This document shows, in pieces, positions 60,473 through 64,000 of a DNA stretch of 64,000 nucleotides. The notes under the pieces were generated by a model. That model was not told where the DNA came from. It worked only from the letters and a program-made list of their open reading frames with translations, and made no database searches. How positions within the stretch are numbered: the first letter of the stretch is position 1; each line of letters begins with the position of its first letter. The position numbers were made by a program, and so were the translations under genes. Source of the DNA: Epilithonimonas lactis (lineage in GTDB: Bacteria > Bacteroidota > Bacteroidia > Flavobacteriales > Weeksellaceae); NCBI RefSeq assembly GCF_900110605.1, contig NZ_FOFI01000003.1, positions 744,001 to 808,000 of the forward strand, written 5' to 3'.

Positions 60473-61825
60473 TTAATGAAACTGTGCTGTTTCTGTCGAA
60501 TCTCTCATCGCCACTGTTGCTGCCGAACCATTGGTTACAATATTTTGAATTTCATCAAAATATCCTGTCCCAACAAAAGACTGATGTTTTACCGCTCTGA
60601 AACCCTGCTTCTGCAAAGCAAATTCGCGTTCCTGCAATTCAGAATAACCTGCCATTCCTTTTTCTTTATATGCCAAAGCTAATTCAAACATCGCAGTATT
60701 CAAAGCATGAAAACCAGCCAATGTAATAAACTGGAATTTGTAACCCATTTTTCCCAATTCTTCTCGGAAATTCAGCATTTCATCGACACTTAATTTTGCA
60801 GCCCAATTAAAAGAAGGTGAACAGTTATAAGCCAACATTTTATCTGGAAATTTTGTACGAATTCCTTCTGCAAATTTTCTTGCCATCTCCAGATCCGGAT
60901 TTGACGTTTCCATCCAGATCAAATCGGCATAAGGAGCATAAGATAAACCTCTGTCAATTCCCTGCTCTACACCATTTTTCACAACATAGAAACCTTCGGA
61001 AGTTCTTTTCCCTGTCACAAACTTTTTATCCCTGTCATCAATAACTGAAGTCAACAAATCTGCCGCATCTGCATCTGTTCTAGCAATAATTACAGTCGGT
61101 ACTCCCAAAACATCTGCTGCTAAACGAGCCGATATTAGCTTATTAACCGCTTCTTGAGTCGGAACCAAAACTTTTCCACCCAAATGCCCACATTTTTTCG
61201 CAGAAGATAACTGATCTTCAAAATGTACTGCTGCCGCTCCCGCCTCAATCATTTGCTTCATTAATTCATAAGCATTTAAATTTCCGCCAAAACCTGCTTC
61301 TGCATCGGCGATTATTGGAACTAAATATTCTTTTTCTCCACCTCCGTTTACGGATTGAATTTGATCTGCCCTTAATAATGCATTATTAATTTTCTTCACA
61401 ACAGAAGGTACTGAATTCGCTGGGTACAAAGATTGATCGGGATACATTTCACCAGACAAATTAGCATCTGCTGCAACTTGCCAACCTGAAAGATAAATTG
61501 CTTCCAGTCCCGCATCAACTTCCTGAACCGCTTGATTTCCAGTTAAAGCTCCTAATCCGGCAACAAAATCCTGAGAATTGAGTTTTGTCCAGAATTTCTT
61601 TGACATTTCGGTAGCAATCGTATAATCTAATTGGTAAGAACCTCGAAGTTTCAGTACATCTTCGGCTGTGTAAGGTCTTTTCACGCCATTCCAACGTGGA
61701 TTATCCAGCCAGTCTTTTTCTAATTCCTGAATTTTTTCCATTTTTGTTTTTTTTGTTTGGGCATTAATACCTGAGCTGACCGCAAGTATGATTAATGCTG
61801 TTACTGACATTATTATCTTTTTCAT
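60473..61825 (-). CDS. aceA: isocitrate lyase with an N-terminal signal peptide
   Basis: 450 residues. The catalytic K-K-C-G-H-L-G-G (about 210), N-A-Y-E-L-M-K-Q-M near 180, E-A-G-F-G-G-N and Y-N-C-S-P-S-F-N-W near 330 are isocitrate lyase hallmarks. It splits isocitrate into glyoxylate and succinate (glyoxylate shunt). The first 23 residues are a typical Sec signal (basic start, hydrophobic core, S-S-G-I-N-A-Q), followed by a Lys/Thr-rich linker. The usual cytosolic start would be Met29 (M-E-K-I-Q-E-L-E), which also has an ATG. The exported form is odd. It is 18 bp after the CMD-like gene. Confidence 0.9.
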   Translation of the reverse strand: MKKIIMSVTALIILAVSSGINAQTKKTKMEKIQELEKDWLDNPRWNGVKRPYTAEDVLKLRGSYQLDYTIATEMSKKFWTKLNSQDFVAGLGALTGNQAVQEVDAGLEAIYLSGWQVAADANLSGEMYPDQSLYPANSVPSVVKKINNALLRADQIQSVNGGGEKEYLVPIIADAEAGFGGNLNAYELMKQMIEAGAAAVHFEDQLSSAKKCGHLGGKVLVPTQEAVNKLISARLAADVLGVPTVIIARTDADAADLLTSVIDDRDKKFVTGKRTSEGFYVVKNGVEQGIDRGLSYAPYADLIWMETSNPDLEMARKFAEGIRTKFPDKMLAYNCSPSFNWAAKLSVDEMLNFREELGKMGYKFQFITLAGFHALNTAMFELALAYKEKGMAGYSELQEREFALQKQGFRAVKHQSFVGTGYFDEIQNIVTNGSAATVAMRDSTETAQFH

Positions 61826-61843
61826 TTTTCAATTTTTTGCAGT

Positions 61844-62584
61844 TTATTTGGGATTATTTTTTAAAACCTCATTTAAAACTGTTTTAACTGCACTTGATTT
61901 TTCCTTATTAATTGTAGAGCTTACAACAGAAACAAATTCAGTCAATTGCTCTGGCTTCCATCCAACCTTTAAAGAAATACCTAAATGAGATTGCAACATT
62001 GGTTCTGCATCACCGATGGCGCTGATTACAGAAATCGTCACCAATTCTCTTTGAGCATAAGTCAAAACATCTCTCTCAAAAATATCGGCGAACAGATGTT
62101 CCTTTAGAAATATATCTATTGCTGGTGCAAATGCTGAATAACCCGAAAGTTTGTCTGGTTGTTTTGTTTGGGTAAGTTCACCAAGAATTTCCTTTCCTCG
62201 TTCATACTTACTTTTGTTATCTTCTATTGTTGAAGCTTCTTTTCCAACGACATCATTAATGCCTTTTGCCTTTCTTTCATCAAGAACTTCCATAAAAGTT
62301 TGTAACCCTCTGATGCTTCTTGGAAAACCACAATAAGCATAAGTGTGAACCAAAATTTCTTTTATTTCATTAATGGTTAGACCTGACTCAAGTCCGGAAT
62401 TTAAGCTACTTTTTAATTCTGGTAATTTACCTTGCGCTGTAAATGAGGAAATGGTGATGATATTTTTATCTTTTTCGCTTAACTGTTGATTGGAGGTTTT
62501 CATTTTTTGTGCGTATATGGTATTTGTAAACAGTGAAGCAGTTATTAATAATGCTATAAAACCAAAATATTTCAATTGTTTCAT
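61844..62584 (-). CDS. exported carboxymuconolactone decarboxylase/AhpD-like protein
   Basis: 246 residues with a signal peptide (about 1-25, ending I-Y-A-Q-K). Two CMD-like repeats follow: T-I-N-E-I-K-E-I-L-V-H-T-Y-A-Y-C-G-F-P-R near 73-92 (a single Cys in place of the usual CxxC) and A-Q-R-E-L-V-T-I-S-V-I-S-A-I near 180-193. The AhpD family reduces or decarboxylates; the lost cysteine suggests a non-peroxidase role. Exported CMD proteins of this kind occur in small oxidoreductase clusters with flavodoxins, as here. Confidence 0.82.
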   Translation of the reverse strand: MKQLKYFGFIALLITASLFTNTIYAQKMKTSNQQLSEKDKNIITISSFTAQGKLPELKSSLNSGLESGLTINEIKEILVHTYAYCGFPRSIRGLQTFMEVLDERKAKGINDVVGKEASTIEDNKSKYERGKEILGELTQTKQPDKLSGYSAFAPAIDIFLKEHLFADIFERDVLTYAQRELVTISVISAIGDAEPMLQSHLGISLKVGWKPEQLTEFVSVVSSTINKEKSSAVKTVLNEVLKNNPK

Positions 62585-62601
62585 TACTTTACTTTTAAAG
62601 A

Positions 62602-63246
62602 TTAATTCAATGGCTTTATTTTCGACATTCCGATTTTAGTCATCCATTCTTTCACTTTTTTTTCTGCTTCTACTTTCTTTTTTCCTTCCATTACGAATAA
62701 AATTCCGTCACGTTCTATTCCTCCTCTGATGGTAAATCCTTCTAATACTTTACTATTTGGAGCTAATTTTTTCACCGTTTCAAAACTGCTTCCTATTCCG
62801 TAACCTGCATTGGTATTAAATGGAATAATTGTTTTTCCTTTAAAATCATTCTGGCTTAAAAAACTTTTTATAGGTGGAGGCAATTGCATTCCCCAAGTGG
62901 GAAATCCTAAAAAGATAACATCATATTTTTCTATATCCTCAATCTTTGTTTTAAGCGGAGGCAAAAAATTGGCTTCATTTTCTTTGGCAACCTGATCAAC
63001 GATTGACTTATAATTTTCAGGATAAGGATTTTGTAATTCCAGTTCTACTAAAGTTCCACCAACATTTTGATGAATGATTTCTGCAACTGTTTTTGTATTT
63101 TTTGTTCTCGATAGATAAACAATCAATACATTTTTGTCTTTAGATATTTCCTTTTTTTCGGACATCGATTCCTGAGCTTTAGAACAAGATGACAATAGGA
63201 AAAGTACTGCACAAAACCATACACTATAATTTTTCAACTTTTTCAT
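62602..63246 (-). CDS. flavodoxin-like lipoprotein
   Basis: 214 residues from the ATG of MKKLKNYSVW; the longer frame from 63285 adds 13 unlikely residues. Lipobox L-S-S-C near 20. The flavodoxin fold has Y-L-S-R-T-K-N-T-K-T near 46-55 (FMN phosphate loop) and F-L-G-F-P-T-W-G-M-Q-L-P-P-P near 110. It would carry electrons with FMN at the envelope. It is followed by the CMD-like protein and the isocitrate lyase. Confidence 0.85.
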   Translation of the reverse strand: MKKLKNYSVWFCAVLFLLSSCSKAQESMSEKKEISKDKNVLIVYLSRTKNTKTVAEIIHQNVGGTLVELELQNPYPENYKSIVDQVAKENEANFLPPLKTKIEDIEKYDVIFLGFPTWGMQLPPPIKSFLSQNDFKGKTIIPFNTNAGYGIGSSFETVKKLAPNSKVLEGFTIRGGIERDGILFVMEGKKKVEAEKKVKEWMTKIGMSKIKPLN

Positions 63247-63325
63247 ATCTCTTATTTTATTATTACAAAGTTCAGAAAAGAGCATATTAAAATCGGTAGA
63301 CAGATTACGGATAATGCAACCAAAA

Positions 63326-64000
63326 TTACTTATCCAAACCTTTATCTTTCAGCCACTTTGACATCAAATCAGCTACTTCTATATTATTCAAATCTGAAAA
63401 TGGAAAATGTGTATTTCCTTTGAGACCAACTTCTGGAAGATGGACAACAGTTACATCCCCACCATATTTATTAACAACATCCCGCCATAATCTCGCCATT
63501 TCCAAACGGGCTCTCCAACCATCTGCACCTAAATTTTCAGACGGTTTTTCTGGGATATTATCTCCGTAATAAATCACAATTGGGATTTTAGTCAACTTCA
63601 TAAAATCTTGCATTGGCACAGTTGAAGCTTCTAAAGCTCCAGCAGAACTTGCAATTGGTTTTGGTGCTTCTCCTTCAGGAAATAAAAATCCGCTTCCCGG
63701 TTCATACGATACTATGCCTTTAACATTCTGATTTTTGATAGCAGTTATCCAACCCATTCCGCCAGAATGTGAGTGAGTAACCAAAATTGCAGGACCTATT
63801 TTACTAAATAAAGCAGAAGCAGCATCTGTTGTCACATTAATATCAATCGTCCCAAGATTAGGAGTCATAGAACGGAAATATTGATTAAGTGTAGCCGAAT
63901 CACGTGCAAACTGTACATTGTCGTAATATTTCGGCCACAATCCTACACGAAAAACATTGAACCACTGCTGCTCATCGGGAACTGGGTCAATTTTTGAAGA
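63326..64000 (-). CDS. alpha/beta hydrolase (partial, N-terminus beyond the window)
   Basis: The frame is open to the window edge, so at least 224 residues are visible. The nucleophile is Ser in H-S-H-S-G-G-M-G-W near 85-93 of the visible part; His near the C-terminus (G-N-T-H-F-P-F) fits the triad. It resembles Bacteroidota esterases of the secreted lipase type. It is the first visible gene before the flavodoxin lipoprotein, with a 79-bp gap, and may belong to the same transcript. Confidence 0.82.
   Translation of the reverse strand, partial: SSKIDPVPDEQQWFNVFRVGLWPKYYDNVQFARDSATLNQYFRSMTPNLGTIDINVTTDAASALFSKIGPAILVTHSHSGGMGWITAIKNQNVKGIVSYEPGSGFLFPEGEAPKPIASSAGALEASTVPMQDFMKLTKIPIVIYYGDNIPEKPSENLGADGWRARLEMARLWRDVVNKYGGDVTVVHLPEVGLKGNTHFPFSDLNNIEVADLMSKWLKDKGLDK

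Noticed and set aside
1-64000. CRISPR array, rRNA genes or insertion sequences
   Set aside because: No regular short repeats with spacers, no rRNA segments and no transposase motifs were seen by reading; a computed search was not possible.

Overview
The window is about 64 kb of AT-rich DNA from a Bacteroidota genome, most likely a Flavobacteriales member of the Chryseobacterium/Elizabethkingia type. The evidence is the family content (TolC/RND pumps with TlpA proteins, DUF3570, an arm-domain tyrosine recombinase, LytS/LytTR pairs, DM13 and YHS lipoproteins, oleate hydratases) and several promoters with the Bacteroidota -7 element TAnnTTTG. No rRNA, CRISPR array or recognisable insertion sequence was seen. 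There is one tRNA gene, tRNA-Asp(GTC).

Layout. 1-7.1 kb (minus strand): an efflux operon made of a small membrane protein, TolC, an RND permease, a membrane-fusion lipoprotein and two TlpA-like thioredoxins. 7.1-16.3 kb (minus): a large sulfide/persulfide module. It holds a six-gene operon (CstB-like metallo-beta-lactamase/rhodanese, rhodanese, methyltransferase, DUF2892 protein, thioredoxin, rhodanese-thioredoxin lipoprotein), a type II SQR plus an outer-membrane protein, a split YeeE/YedE pair, a TauE/SafE exporter and a Crp/Fnr regulator. 17-18.8 kb: a tyrosine recombinase, the tRNA-Asp gene, an 18-bp direct repeat of its 3' end and repeated arm-like sites, which look like an integrative-element junction. 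18.9-26 kb (minus): housekeeping and stress genes (ATP-grasp, NRDE, DinB, DoxX, DM13, YHS, a frameshifted thioredoxin/redoxin gene, an ECF sigma factor, an APC permease). 26.2-33.1 kb: ion transport (NhaA, DUF389), DapB, and two decayed transporters (ClC and a CPA1 antiporter). 33.2-38.7 kb: a DUF4365-TPR protein, a LytS/LytTR pair and a metallophosphoesterase. 39-43.2 kb (plus): a second, compact copy of the sulfur module (Crp/Fnr, TauE, CstB-like, YeeE pair). 43.2-44.5 kb: a VIT-family protein and a DUF3570 fragment. 44.5-60.1 kb: a lipid module (MarR, TolC-HlyD-ABC-2 pump, AraC, two different oleate hydratases, a monoacylglycerol-lipase-like hydrolase, an MlaEFD-type importer, a catalase-family protein, a DyP peroxidase and a companion protein). 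60.4-64 kb (minus): an isocitrate lyase with a signal peptide, an exported carboxymuconolactone-decarboxylase-like protein, a flavodoxin lipoprotein and a partial alpha/beta hydrolase.

How it fits together. Six promoters of the two sulfur modules carry an Fnr-type operator (GTAAC-N4-GTWRC). In five of the six a TTTG -7 core lies exactly 33.5 bp downstream of the operator centre, and the sixth has TTTA there. This places the operator near -41.5, the class II activator position. The two Crp/Fnr proteins have almost the same recognition helix and a single cysteine each, so both probably act on this one regulon. The 44.5-60.1 kb region reads as a separate system that pumps out, hydrates, transports and deperoxidises free unsaturated fatty acids. 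This is an inference from gene content.
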